A stretch of 64,000 nt of DNA from Asterionellopsis glacialis. Taxonomy: Eukaryota > Bacillariophyta > Plagiogrammaphyceae > Rhaphoneidales > Asterionellopsidaceae. Position numbers and translations under genes: made by a program. The first letter of the stretch is position 1, and each line of letters begins with the position of its first letter. The notes beneath the pieces were generated by a model. It saw only the letters and a program-made list of their open reading frames with translations. It had not been told where the DNA came from and did not search any database. The stretch lies in assembly GCA_014885115.2 (NCBI GenBank), contig WKLE02000485.1:22883-86882 (forward strand). The letters run 5' to 3'. This document shows, piece after piece, positions 42,150 to 53,532 of this stretch.

Positions 42150-45100
42150 ATGAGTTACAATGACGACGCAACAGTGGTAGAAGAATCATCGTCAATGATG
42201 GGAGAAAGCAGCACTAGTTTATCAGATTTTTTCTGGAATCAAACGGATGGCGGTGATGATGATTTCATTTCTAAACTGAAACCAGCCACAGATGTATCGG
42301 TCGATACCGTCAAGGCATCTTTGTTCTTCAATGCAATCGTCTTTATCATTTTAATTACAAGTTATGAAGTACTACGACGGAAAATACCGGCAGTCTACTC
42401 GGCACGACGAATGTTTCATGAACCTGGTCAGAACCCCCCATCACCCACTACAAGACGACGGATGGAACGAGATTCATCTATTGCACATTTGCCACAAAAC
42501 TCCATGGTTCCATTGGATTGGATTGGGCCCGTATTCGGTGTCTCGTGGTCAAGAGTCCTCAAGACTGGCGGATTAGATGGTTACTTTTTTCTACGCTACC
42601 TTCGTATGTGTCTAAGGATCACAAGTATATCTACGTTTTGGGCAGCCATTATCCTTGTACCAGTCTTTGCGACAGGCACGAATGGTGCGAGTGGATGGTA
42701 CCATTTGAGTATGGCCAACATTACCAGCGGGACGTGGCGCATGTGGGTACCGACAGTCTTTATTTATTTGTTTTCCGCCTTTTGCTTTTTCGTCATGAAA
42801 CAAGAATACCGACATTTCCTCGAATTACGTATGGACTTTTTGGGTAAGGGCACCAGAACCAAAGTCGATCCTCAGCACCAGTACTCTCTCATGGTAGAAA
42901 ACATCCCTCGGGAATTGCGTAGTGATACAGCATTGTTTGAATACTTTGATAATCTTTTCCCAGGAAAGGTTCATTCTGCAAGTGTTGTGTTGAATATTCC
43001 AGATTTAGAAAAGGCAGTCGCCAGGCGTCTTCGAGTAGTTCGACGATTAGAAAAGTCCATTGCCAGTTTCCATTCCACAAATAGAAGACCTGTACACATC
43101 GTAGGACGAAGTCGCTTTTCATTGTTTGGTGTTGTATGTTCTCCCATTTGGGTCAACACGCTTTGCTCCGGTGATGCAACGACGCATCTTATTGGCGAGG
43201 ACGATCCGATTCCTGCCAAAGGAACGAGAGTCGATTCGATATCCTATTATACCAGAGAGCTGGCAGAGTGCAATAAGGTTGTAGCAGCTTTACAAAAGAA
43301 AAAGGCTGAAATTGCAGAATCAGGAAGAGCTACAACGCATTACACCAGTGTTTGGTCCGATGTTATGGAAATAGCTTCTGAAACAGCTGGTCAAATCATG
43401 GCAGAATCATTGCAGGATAATGATCTCATTTCTCCTGCAGACTCTTTAGAATCTTTTGGTGACTTTGAAGGCGCCCATATTCCGCAAGCGGAACAAATGG
43501 GCTCATTGAGATATGGGTCATTCGGTGCTCCTGATTCCTCGCCATATTTGACAGCACGGAAAATTCAGGCCGCCGCCTCCAAATCTCGCATGAGAAGCGA
43601 TTTGTTGGACGACTCTGATGACGAGAAGGAAGTGCGTCTAATGGAAGATCAAATGAATACCACAGTTGACTCAAAAAATTCCAGGAGAGGCTTTGCGCCT
43701 GGTCACGAAGAAAAGAAGCGTACGTTCTTGCGAAGAACCGCAGGAAGACTAGGTTTAGATTTTGCTGTCGCGGGACTTCGATTTGCAAATCGGTATTTGG
43801 ATCGTGCCGTGGAAAGTATGTTGGGAAATACAATGTCATCTACGGGTTTTGTGACGTTTTTAGATCATTTCTCTCTTTCTTGTGCAGTCAGTGCTCGATT
43901 AACGTTGAAACCTAATGTCCTAGGTGTCACAGTTGCACCAGAACCACGTGATATCCGATGGGAAGCTATACACACACCTCAAACGAATAGAGACAGTCGC
44001 GAATCATTGACGAATGTTTTACTCCTTCTCGGTGTCATTCTTTGGTCCTTCCCGTTGACTGCCATTCAAGCGTTTGCCACTGCTGAACAGGTTGCACGGA
44101 TCCCAGGGATGGAATGGGTCCTCTCCGTTGATGGTGGCAGTCTCCGAGCATTTATCAATGGTTATCTTCCAGTTCTTGCTTTGCTTGGATTGATTCTTTT
44201 GCTACCTCTCTTATTTGAATGGATCGCAGTCTCATATGAACACCGAAAAACTCTTTCAGATGTGCAACATTCCATCCTTGGCCGATACTTTTACTACCAA
44301 CTTGCCAATATTTACATCACTGTCACGGCAGGTTCTTTGTGGAAAAGTCTGGCAGATATTATTGATCATCCAGGACGAGTTTTACAGCTTTTAGGACAAT
44401 CTTTACCTACCATGGTTGGGTATTTTATATCCCTGCTAATCACCAAGATTTTGGCTGGTTTGCCAATGGTCACACTCCGATTTGGCGCCTTGGGCAGGAT
44501 GATTGTGTTGCGAACTGCTCTAAATCAAGACAGTTTGAGTCAAAGAGAATTAGATACGATTTATCGTCCATACAATGTCATGTACGGATGGGAATACCCC
44601 ACGCAACTTTTGGTGATTGTAATTTGCTTCACCTATGCGGTCATCTCTCCCATTATTCTTCCCTTTGGAGCAATTTACTTTTTCCTCGCATTGATGGTTT
44701 ACAAAAAACAAGTCCTCTATGTGTACACACCTGTATATGAAAGTGGTGGAACCTTCTTCCCCGCAGCATGTCACCGAACTCTATTTGGTTTATTGTGTGG
44801 ACAACTCACATTCCTTGGTTATTGCATCATTCGACAGTGCTACTATCAGGTAAGACCATGACTTGTATTTCTTTGTTGGCTTCAATTTCCTCTTGTACCA
44901 CTTCAATCTTATTCTTGTTTTCCCTTGCTTGTGGCAATTGAATCGTTGTGGTGGACTCTAGCCAATATTTCTGTTTCCTCTTCCAATCATTACAATTTAC
45001 GTCATGGGTTATTTCAAGAAGCACTTTACAATTCCGAGTACTCGTTTGAGCATGGAACGTGCGATGGATTGTGATCGAATTTCTGACGTTCGGGCTGCCT

Positions 45101-45405
45101 TGCTGAAGGGAGAGCCTGCTGCTATCGATGGTTGCGGCCTCGAAGAACGCCGGAAGCGATTTGACAAGAGGGCCTATCGCCAGCCTGTCTTGACAGAACC
45201 AATAGCAGAGCCTTTGCCCTACCGTAGAGGCGAATTGGATCCTCTGACGGAAGAAGTAAAGGAAAGTTTGATTCGACGAAGTCAATATGATCGAATGATG
45301 GATCCAGAGGGATCAAGCTCAGCATCCATGGCATCAGGACTGGAGGGTGTCGCCGAAGCAGCTTCCACTGGTGATCATTCTGATGCTTCTCGTCGGATCA
45401 TTTAA
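42150..45405 (+). CDS. CSC1/OSCA/TMEM63-like mechanosensitive or osmosensitive channel
   Basis: Two exons: 42150-44849 and 44962-45405, 1047 residues. The 112 bp intron (GTAAGA...GACTCTAG) joins CYYQ to PIFLFPLPIITIYVMGY in phase 0. The N-terminal RSN1-type membrane segment includes TVKASLFFNAIVFIILITSY and LDWIGPVFGVSWSRVLKTGG. A cytosolic PHM7-like domain follows (YSLMVENIPRELRSD, SASVVLNIPDLEKAVARRL). The 7TM DUF221 core includes WEAIHTPQTNRDSRESLTNV, YYQLANIYITVTAGSLW, LPTMVGYFISLLITKILAGL and YGWEYPTQLLVIVICFTYAV. Family members are hyperosmolality-gated or stretch-gated cation-permeable channels in plasma or internal membranes. A large charged insert at about 420-540 is probably a regulatory loop. 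The C-terminal tail is hydrophilic. Confidence 0.9.
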
Positions 45406-45776
45406 AGTTTAGATTATTATACCATAGTAGTTACATTTATACATATATCACATCACAGTACGAGCCTCCGATGAAAATCTTGTAGAAATGGAGGAGTATT
45501 TTTCGATTTTATAGAGCCATCCGAGTTACTAATTACATACACGAAAATACACATATTCGTTTTAAATCTAAACTTATTTCATTTACACTATTTGCAATTA
45601 TTTTGGTAAATTATTTCTTGATCGATTGAAGTCCATCTATGGATGGGAAACGCGAATTCCAGTGTGAAGCGCGTCCATTGAAAGAATGAAACATGAATTT
45701 CCATAGACAGGACAATTCCATAACATCCCAACAAACTTCCACTTCAATGGAATTTCAATACGTGTGTCTTTAAACA
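45406..45776. other. Convergent 3' region
   Basis: 371 bp between the CSC1-like gene (plus) and the small prenylated protein (minus). CCATCTATGGATGG at 45632-45645 can form a short hairpin. Nothing else recognised. Confidence 0.45.
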
Positions 45777-46028
45777 CTACAATACGACACAGCATCCACC
45801 ATCACCAGATGCTGCAGGAGCAGATGAATGGAATTGATTTTGAACTGATTGTCCGCCCTCCTTGGCAAGAAATCCATCCGATGCCTCTGCCTTTTGGATA
45901 GATGCAACAATCTGGGAACATACATCACTTGTATTTTCAGCCTGTTTTAATCCTTCTAATACCTTTTCTAAAACTTCCTTTTCAGATTCCAAAAGTTGAA
46001 GTTCTGTCATACCACTAACTTCAGCCAT
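45777..46028 (-). CDS. Small prenylated protein, candidate G-protein gamma subunit
   Basis: A single exon of 83 residues. The N-terminal part (TELQLLESEKEVLEKVLEGL) is a heptad-like coiled coil. It continues into ENTSDVCSQIVASIQKAEAS, which has the order and spacing of plant-type heterotrimeric G gamma subunits (helix, then V-C-x-x-I/L-x-x-x-I-x-K, then a loop). A Gly/Ser/Ala linker leads to the C-terminal CCVVL: CVVL is a CaaX box, the terminal Leu favours geranylgeranylation, and the preceding Cys could be palmitoylated. Total length and architecture fit G gamma (70-110 residues). Expected at the inner face of the plasma membrane with G beta. Alternative: an unrelated prenylated coiled-coil peptide. 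Confidence 0.6.
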   Translation of the reverse strand: MAEVSGMTELQLLESEKEVLEKVLEGLKQAENTSDVCSQIVASIQKAEASDGFLAKEGGQSVQNQFHSSAPAASGDGGCCVVL

Positions 46029-46804
46029 TGTTGTTGATGTTTCTTTTTATATTTTTATAAAATAAATCTTGTAAGGTACTGTACGAGCTGTATCGTTGTA
46101 GGTAAAGTTAAAATTCCGTTTAGTTTTGATTATAGGTATGCAAGCAAAAGGTGGGTAGTACGTGTACAAAAAGAGATATAAAATACCAAATTGTCTCAGA
46201 AGCCAATGTCCGAAACCTTCAGGGTCTATCTTCCGATGTGTGTTGTTGTTGTTGGTCTCTTGTCGATCTTCGAGAACTCATTACTTGACAGCGCGCGTTC
46301 GCTAGCTTGCTTTGTGTCTGCGGGTTCGGTTGCGTCGTTTTTCATTCGCTTTGGCTGCGCCACAGTTGCAGTTAGCTCTTCCTCTTAGTACAGTACTCGT
46401 ACTCCAGAGGAGTTGGAGAAAGAAAAATTATTAAATATACAGTCTCTAAATAAAAAAGGTTTATTTAAGCGACGGTTCAGGTTTGGACGGCCTGCGTGAC
46501 AAGACGAAAATAATGATGTACAACAACAAAATTAACCCATGCCAATTGGACAACCAGACACACTGACAACACCAAACACCCTGCCGACACGCACATCATC
46601 GTCATCATTTCCCTGCTTGTGATATTGTGTCATTGCTCTTGCAACGTCAAACATTATTTTATTGTACAACCTAAATCGCTAGGACCAGAGAGAGATAGAG
46701 ATCACAACTGTGCTCAGATTGTATCAAGTTTAAACCGGGATTGACCTGGTAACTTCTATAGCAGCACTGCACCACGTTGATACTGCGAAAGGATATTGAG
46801 AAAA
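46029..46804. other. Divergent promoter region
   Basis: This lies between the minus-strand gamma-like gene and the plus-strand GT32 gene. It includes AGAGAGAGATAGAG near 46687. The longest plus-strand frame (46191-46388) lacks an ATG at its start and has no domain. Confidence 0.5.
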
Positions 46805-48055
46805 ATGACCTTCATCAAGAATATGAGCAGCAAACGGGACACACCATCATTTCTAAAAAAAAATCTATTTGGTTCTAAGATTGGTAGTTTCATGTCATTA
46901 CTTGCATTTATTTTATTAACATTAAGAATTCGATGGACATTGACACCTCCAACTGAATTTGAATTTCGAGAACCAAAATTAACAATACCTAATAATAATA
47001 ATAATAATGATCAAAGTTCCAGAATACCACGAATCGTCCATCAATCCTACAAAACTAAAAATCTTCCAAAAGCATGGAAAGATACACCCAAACGATGGGA
47101 AAACACAAATCCTGACATTCAATATATGTTTTGGACAGATGAAGATAATCGAAATTTGATTGCAACAGATTATCCTTGGTTTTTATCTACCTACGATAAT
47201 TATCCATACCCTATTCAAAGAGCCGATGCTGCCAGATACTTTGCTGTACTTAAACATGGAGGAATATATACCGATTTAGACATATTACCCTTGAAGGATA
47301 TTAAACCATTGTTGGATTGGTTATCATCGGACGAATATCAAGATAAGGAAATGATTATTGCCCAAACGTACAACCTGGGGTTGACCAATGCACTCTTTGC
47401 AGCTATACCTGGATCGAAAGTTCTAAACGATTTTGTTCATGATTTACCAAATCATAATCACCCATTTGGTGGATTTGAATTCCTGCTTCCCCACTTTGGT
47501 GTTTTGTTATCTACTGGACCAACAAGATTTTGGATTCACTTTGCAAATTTACCAGGAAAGAGTAAGTATGCAACTCTGGCACCATCAGGGTGGGGACAAT
47601 GTCATCAATGTCGCCAACGAAGTCGTGCATCACCCGGTGGTGGACAGCCTGGACAATGTTCTGTACAACCCAACAGTTACTTCGAGACAACCAAGGGAGG
47701 GAGCTGGCATAAGTGGGATACACAATTTATGAATTTCATTTTATGCTTTCCACAATTTTTTACGTGGTTGGTGGTTGGATTACTTCTGAAAGTAGGTCAG
47801 TATTTCATGGAACGACAAAGTCGTCGTAAACATGAAACAAACCACAATACATCCACCACTTTGGGCAGTGATGGCCTACCATTAGTACAACAAAGAGCTA
47901 TGAATAAAATGGAAGGAAAAACAAAGCTGCCTCTTCATAAATGGTTACTAGCTTACAAGGATACTGCAAATTTGCGAATGCTAGTTCGGCAGTTGGCGAC
48001 ACGTAGAGACATGTTGCTCTATTTTGCAGTATTATTTATATTGCGAGTTCTGTAG
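46805..48055 (+). CDS. GT32 glycosyltransferase (OCH1 / MIPC-synthase-like)
   Basis: A single exon of 416 residues from the ATG at 46805. An N-terminal signal anchor (IGSFMSLLAFILLTLRIRW) suggests a Golgi type II protein. A (AAT)n run encodes an Asn stretch near residue 62. The sugar-binding DXD-containing domain (Gly_transf_sug) shows IPRIVHQSYKTKNLPKAW, NPDIQYMFWTDEDNRNLI, YPIQRADAARYFAVLKHGG and IYTDLDILPL (the DxD). Late hydrophobic segments (FFTWLVVGLLLKVGQYF and LLYFAVLFILRVL) resemble the C-terminal membrane anchors of inositol-phosphoceramide mannosyltransferases. Both protein N-glycan initiation (OCH1) and sphingolipid mannosylation are possible for the family; the membrane-rich tail favours a lipid acceptor. 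It converges with the TauE-like gene across only 84 bp. Confidence 0.82.
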   Translation: MTFIKNMSSKRDTPSFLKKNLFGSKIGSFMSLLAFILLTLRIRWTLTPPTEFEFREPKLTIPNNNNNNDQSSRIPRIVHQSYKTKNLPKAWKDTPKRWENTNPDIQYMFWTDEDNRNLIATDYPWFLSTYDNYPYPIQRADAARYFAVLKHGGIYTDLDILPLKDIKPLLDWLSSDEYQDKEMIIAQTYNLGLTNALFAAIPGSKVLNDFVHDLPNHNHPFGGFEFLLPHFGVLLSTGPTRFWIHFANLPGKSKYATLAPSGWGQCHQCRQRSRASPGGGQPGQCSVQPNSYFETTKGGSWHKWDTQFMNFILCFPQFFTWLVVGLLLKVGQYFMERQSRRKHETNHNTSTTLGSDGLPLVQQRAMNKMEGKTKLPLHKWLLAYKDTANLRMLVRQLATRRDMLLYFAVLFILRVL

Positions 48056-48139
48056 CTGCCTATTTTTGAAAATAGTACATAGAAACAAATATTTCCAAGA
48101 GATTCCCTGCATAAACATTAAGCATATCTTTTCCATGAT

Positions 48140-49666
48140 CTATTCAGCTCTGTAAAGATCAATACTTCCCTTGATGAGACTCGAAAAGCCTGAAAGTAAT
48201 AACATGAATGCAATCACCATTTTAAATTGGTGTTGGTCAAGTTTCTTAGAGGCCCAGTGACCAATTGGAACACCTAGAATTCCACAAAGCATTACTGATA
48301 CATATCTGTGAAGGTTATGAAATAAAAAATAAATTTGAGAGAAATACATTTTGGTCAGTACGTGTAGACCTGTACGGAACAATAGACTCATGGCTGCTTT
48401 GATTCCACTGTGCTTCACTTACAAGTACCACAAATCAGCGTCAAACCACGATGTTTCTCGTGCACCTGAAACATCTTCAATAATGTAATACGCAACACGG
48501 ATCCCTACATTACATAGCATAATCAGCATACCATTTGCTTTAACTACTGGCTTTGGGTATGGAAAATGAAGGAAAAAGATGATGAGAGGTGGACCACGAA
48601 TACCAATGAGACCACCGAGAAATCCCGAAAGGAAACCAAATATACATCCAAAAATGTACAATGCTGGACCTGTAGGGATTACTTTCCCACTCAATTGTCG
48701 TTTACTGCTATCAAGGAATTTTTTCAATGATCTACCACCTTTGTTCTGGCTCAAATTTTGGTCAGGAGAGGTGGTGTTTTCTTCGTCACCATTGTTATCT
48801 TCTGTAAATCTTAAACTTTTGATGTTACCTACAGCTAGATCGGCACATTCTTTCTCTTCCTCGTCTTCATACATCACAACACCATTAATATCACCAGTAT
48901 CACAAGAGGCTCTAACAGCATGAGTGTCGAAGAGGGAACCTCTATTTTTTCCTCGCCTTGGTTTACCCGCCGAATCGTCAACGGCATCGGTGTTCGCTTC
49001 TTTCACTTCTTCCTCATCTTTAAACTTGTTTTGGTACCATTCTGATTGAACCAACATCTTATACAATTCGTAAAATAACACGGCAGAAACCGTACCCCCA
49101 ACAACAACCTTGACAACATTGCTATCCACCTTTTCCTGCAAGTATTTACCTATCGGTGTTCCCGCGATGGTTGCGGGAATGAATGTCATGAGTAAAGTCT
49201 TGTCTATATTCTTTCGCAAAATTTTTCGTGCCTTATAAAATAAAACAGGTACCGCAGCAGCTAATGCTAAACTTTGGTAAAATACAGCATCTTTAATTCC
49301 ACATCTAGAACAATCGAGAAGACCTATGATATCCGCAATCGTGAACACAAACAAAAAGAAAATTGCCATACCGAACCCTGTCAAGGCCACACCAAAGTTC
49401 CCAATAAAGGCTGCTAATGAAAATACAGCAGTAGCTATAGCGAGGTCTTCGTTGCTATCCACCCCGTCCAACAAAGATCGGGCAAACGAAAAAGAAGACG
49501 ATGATGCCTGATGATACTGCAACTCATCGTCATTTTTCTGCTCGTTCGCAAAAAATTCAACGAGAAGAGAACATGACACAACAAAAGCAAAGCACAAAGC
49601 AATAGTTGTCCAAAAGCTTGGCCCTGATTTTGATGGCATTGAAGAGCCGTTGCTGTGGACTGTCAT
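48140..49666 (-). CDS. TauE/SafE-family anion permease
   Basis: Two exons: 49666-48423 and 48305-48140, 469 residues. The 117 bp intron (GTAAGTG...CTTCACAG) splits a Leu codon and joins DADLWYL to YVSVMLCGILGVPIG. The start is the ATG at 49666; the frame extends only to a GTG. TauE/SafE (PF01925) repeats are visible: LAAFIGNFGVALTGFGMAIF with TFIPATIAGTPIGKYL in the first half, and FGFLSGFLGGLIGIRGPPLI with the final GVPIGHWASKKL in the second. A charged cytosolic loop of about 100 residues separates the halves. Relatives export sulfite, sulfoacetate or other organosulfur anions. Eukaryotic members are poorly studied; substrate unknown. Confidence 0.87.
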
Positions 49667-49816
49667 CTTCCTAGCCACCCAGCAAGAATATTATGATGTT
49701 GCAACCCTACCGTACGACAGAATCTGAGAAGTACGGAATGTGTCGACCCGGCAGGGTTCCGGGAAAGGGACGGTAATCATTTTGTCTCCAAGTAGCATCC
49801 CGGGGACACTCTTGCC

Positions 49817-49995
49817 NNNNNNNNNNNNNNNNNNNNNNNNNNNNNNNNNNNNNNNNNNNNNNNNNNNNNNNNNNNNNNNNNNNNNNNNNNNNNNNNNNNN
49901 NNNNNNNNNNNNNNNNNNNNNNNNNNNNNNNNNNNNNNNNNNNNNNNNNNNNNNNNNNNNNNNNNNNNNNNNNNNNNNNNNNNNNNNNNNNNNNN
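49817..49995. other. Assembly gap (179 N)
   Basis: A run of N just upstream of the TauE-like gene. It sits in a repeat-rich stretch and may hide a collapsed repeat. Confidence 0.99.
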
Positions 49996-50086
49996 GAGGG
50001 GATTTTTGGTGAACAGCTGACCGTCCAACGCACCAGAAGTACCATTACTTCTTCAACCGGAGTAGAGTATTGTTCAGTACTGCTGG

Positions 50087-50119
50087 GTACCTGTACCAGG
50101 TACAAGCATGTACCTGGTA
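50087..50119. promoter_or_regulatory. GTACC/GGTAC palindrome cluster
   Basis: GTACCTGTACCAGGTAC spans 50087-50103 and contains the exact GTACCAGGTAC (50093-50103). GTACCTGGTA follows at 50110-50119. Same motif family as at 13646-13677 and 62607-62617. Function unknown. Confidence 0.4.
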
Positions 50120-50345
50120 ATGTTGTTTGTTGGTAAAGATGCAAGCATTTGTGGTCCAACATACAGCAGTCCTCACTAGGACCTATCACAGGGCGTCCTA
50201 CATGATATGTGCACTTGATACTCACGTAGGATTGATTAGCCCTTTGGAATACTTTATACAGTCAGTTTGAAGTTGGCCTGACTATAATGACCCCATGTCA
50301 CAAGAAAACAAAAAATTTGTTCAGAAAAAATGAAGGACTGTGCCG

Positions 50346-50664
50346 CTGGGTCAAAGGTATTGCACAGCGCAACTGTGTGAGAGGACCTCTGTCCCTCCTC
50401 AATGACAGGCTTGCACTGAACAAGCCTTTTTTGTTACTGTTACAAACAAAAAAGCATGGCCACAAGAAGATCAATATTTTTATTGTCTTTGAAGACTGAA
50501 GCATTTCACTGGGTCATAGGTAATACACCCTGCAACAGTGAGAGGACCTCTGTCCCTCCTCAATGACAGGTTTGCACTGAACAAGCCTTTTTAGTTACAA
50601 TCTGAAAAGCATGGCCACAAGAAGATCAATATATTTATTGTCTTTGAGGACTGAGCTGTTTCAC
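50346..50664 (+). repeat. Tandem duplication, 163 bp period
   Basis: Two copies, starting at the words CTGGGTCA at 50346 and 50509, share GAGAGGACCTCTGTCCCTCC, TCAATGACAGG, TTGCACTGAACAAGCCTTTT, AGCATGGCCACAAGAAGATC and TTTATTGTCTTTGA, with few mismatches. Each copy contains the imperfect palindrome GAGAGGACCTCTGTCCCTC. The high similarity suggests a fairly recent duplication. Confidence 0.8.
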
Positions 50665-51090
50665 ATTGGTATATCCTACAATTAAATTGTTGTGCTGGTT
50701 ATTGTAGTTCACGAACATGTCCTCTTCTTTCTATTTCTGTTTCTCTGCTTCCAACATGTTTCCTGAATTTTATACAGTACAATACACCCACTTTTATGTT
50801 GTTGGTCAGTGCAGGATTCCACAATTCAGTCACAGTTGGAAGCATGGGGGGGTGAGAGGATATGGTACCTAGGTTAGGATGGACCACAGCTTAATTGGAA
50901 CTCAGAATGGAGTTCCCACTCTCCTAGGTAGATAGTGTTAATGTAGAATTACTTCTAGAATAAACACAGTTGATTATAGGAGTCTCACACATTTTGCCTA
51001 GTAACTACATGTAAAATAATTTTACCAGATACCTGGTATATTAGGGGTACACATGGATTTTATGGTGCTCTGTTCCTCAATTGATGATTT

Positions 51091-51702
51091 GTTCCAGGAT
51101 TAGGTGGACCAGTCCAGTACTGGGCTGTGACATAGAATATTTTTTAATCCAATTACTAATCAAAGCTAGTAATTTTGCGTGTTATTTTTTTGGGGGGGAT
51201 GGCACAACGTACCATTTTACAGTACCAATTTCTCTTTACACACCCACTGGACCCTACTAATCACTAGTACAGTTCCATGTACAAGGAGCTTCTGCATGGA
51301 ACTGTACCAGTGGTTGCTAGTTAAAAATGGCTGTGTGTCAAGAAATCTGTACCACAAACAGCACCATTTTACAAGATTGATTGGAAGAAATCTGGATGCA
51401 ACAGCCAATTTTTGTCAGTTGGGTGAACCTGCAAAACCAAAAAGTGCACCAAACAAGTTGTGATTGTATTCAATTCCAATACAAGTCAGCCATGCCATAA
51501 TATTAAATATTCAATTACATATGCATACCAGGTGTATATTCCAGTAGCATGAAAGTATTAAATACGTATACATATATTACGCTTTTTTATGTATATTAAA
51601 ATGCATATCCATGAATATGTTCATAATTTCAAAATATGATTTTTGGGTCTATGGGGAGTCTACGGACCAAATGTCACAAGTTGGTCCACCTAATCTTGGA
51701 AC
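51091..51702. mobile_element. MITE-like non-autonomous element (candidate)
   Basis: The ends at 51091-51111 (GTTCCAGGATTAGGTGGACC plus A) and 51682-51702 (its reverse complement) match at 20 of 21 positions. Both ends are followed inward by TGTGACAT-type words at slightly different distances. The 612 bp interior is AT-rich, has no transposase and carries a strong hairpin at 51262-51312. No clear target-site duplication is visible beside the ends. Size, inverted ends and lack of coding fit a miniature inverted-repeat element; a single inverted duplication is the alternative. Confidence 0.45.
51262..51312. repeat. 18 bp inverted repeat with 15 base loop
   Basis: Left arm 51262-51279 (CACTAGTACAGTTCCATG) pairs with right arm 51295-51312 with one mismatch; the inner 13 bp, GTACAGTTCCATG, are perfect. 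It can form a stable hairpin in RNA or cruciform DNA. It lies inside the MITE-like element. Confidence 0.75.
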
Positions 51703-53532
51703 AACTCTGATAGGGTTAATTGATACGCTCCATGGAATCTAGTATTTACTGCATGAGATTGTACCATGTGTTCCCTGTGTACCCCTGGTGTACCAACATT
51801 TCTCTATCTGAAATTACTGGCTCATGCCATTTTGAGGGTGTGCTGTTGGCAAAAAAATTCCCTGTGCAAAGGGTGCAGCACCTGATGCTGCCCAAAAAAG
51901 GGAAGGATCACTGGGAATTGAGAACACACCGTGCCATAATCAGCATATGTTTTGTAACTGGGAATGCATTTGTTGTCATCACAACAATGACCATGTTACT
52001 AGTCATTGCAGCCTGCCTCTTCTTCTTGTGATGGTCATCCATGATCCTCTGCAGTAACAAGTTTGTGACTGATTGTTGTGTAGTAGCAACTTTTTTCTTA
52101 CAATTTGAGTCCTACTAGAAGAATAAAAATGGTAAGAAAATATGCTTTATCCAGTTTCTTGGTTTTTTGACAGAGCCAACTGCATCATGCAAAGATGCAT
52201 CTTATTTAGTTTCTCAAAATTATGGTGTATTCATATGAGAAATAATGTGGCAACAGCAATGCCAACACTGATGAAAGAGGGGAACTGCAACCTTATTACT
52301 AAATGTTAGAAACAAAGTATTTTTCTACAATTTTTTTTTTTACAAGAAGGACAAGCAACAATCAATCATCAGCAGAGTCTGCTACATGTAAAAGATTTTA
52401 TGGGTAATACTTTAATCCTTCAAAGAACCATTGTTTCATTCAAAATCAAGATGATTATAAAAAATTTAATTGAAAAGAAGGGAAAATATTGGAGTTATTT
52501 TCAAAATAGAGTATCAAAATTCTAAGATTTTGGCTCTGCTCATGGAAATCAACAATCTACCAATCAAATAGTTTCAGATTACGCTGAGATTGAAATAATT
52601 CTAGATGCCATTGATTGTTGAATAATAAGGTGTAGTAGCAAGTGCTGCAATAGAATTTAAAGTTGAAAGAACAACAAACAAAACATATTATTTTTCAGGT
52701 TTTATGTTAGACTCATTTAAAAATAAAAGTGGACCCTGTGCAAGGCACTTCATGAGTATGACATGCATTTGCATACTTGTCTTCTTTCATTTCTGTGTTG
52801 GATGGCCAGTTGATTGTTGTTAGTTTTTAGGGTGCTGCCCTTCATTTTGATATCATCATCGATTTGATGAATTTTGTTATTTTTGACCAGTGCTTCTACG
52901 CAAGGGTTTTTCGACTACTCTCTGGGATGTCGAAAATGTCATTTTATCTTTGTCTTGGCAAAATGGTGTCCCGGCCAAAACGGGAAATTGTGAAAAATAA
53001 GGCTGTGTCAGGCTATTTTTTGCTTCCAGTAAAGAATGGCCCATGAAAAAGCTACATTTAATTTTATTTTAAAAAAGTAAAGAATGACCCATAACATACC
53101 GCGAAATGAAACCTGCCAAATTGCTAGGTAAAGCTTGATCCAATAATCCCCTCGGGTATTATTTCTGACATCATGGATATGACCGAGAGAGGGTAGGACC
53201 TAGCTAGAGAGGCCCTTTTTTGGACATTGTACTGTAACGGCGATGTTGTCTTCCATACCTGGTACCCTGTACGACATAGATGTGGTGAAAGGCACATACC
53301 ATGTACCTGGTAGAACTTCCTTGTAGGACCTACCTGTATGTACAGGTGTACGGGAAACTCTGGTATTCATATTATGTTTTGAGTCAGCTCGACTACATAC
53401 CAGTCAGTACTTCGGAAACTTTGTGGATCTTGATTTGAGATTGTTGAAAACAATTTAATTGCGACATTATTCATACAAGTGCGAATTGCATAGCGATCAG
53501 CGAAAAAATCCCGTTCTTGCACTCTCGACACG

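Larger units (their letters stand above)
49667..53532. other. Repeat-rich, gene-free region with an assembly gap
   Basis: 3.9 kb without a supportable gene. In order: an N run (49817-49995), GTACC palindromes (50087-50119), a 163 bp tandem duplication (50346-50664), a MITE-like element with inverted ends (51091-51702), AT-rich DNA, and a block near 53190-53335 with two TAGGACCTA and two GTACCTGGTA-type motifs. All open frames are short and low in complexity. Confidence 0.55.

Noticed and set aside
46191..46388. 65-codon plus-strand frame
   Set aside because: Starts at TTG, hydrophobic low-complexity, lies in a promoter region.
50346..50664. CRISPR-like array
   Set aside because: Only two long tandem units without spacers; eukaryotic context.
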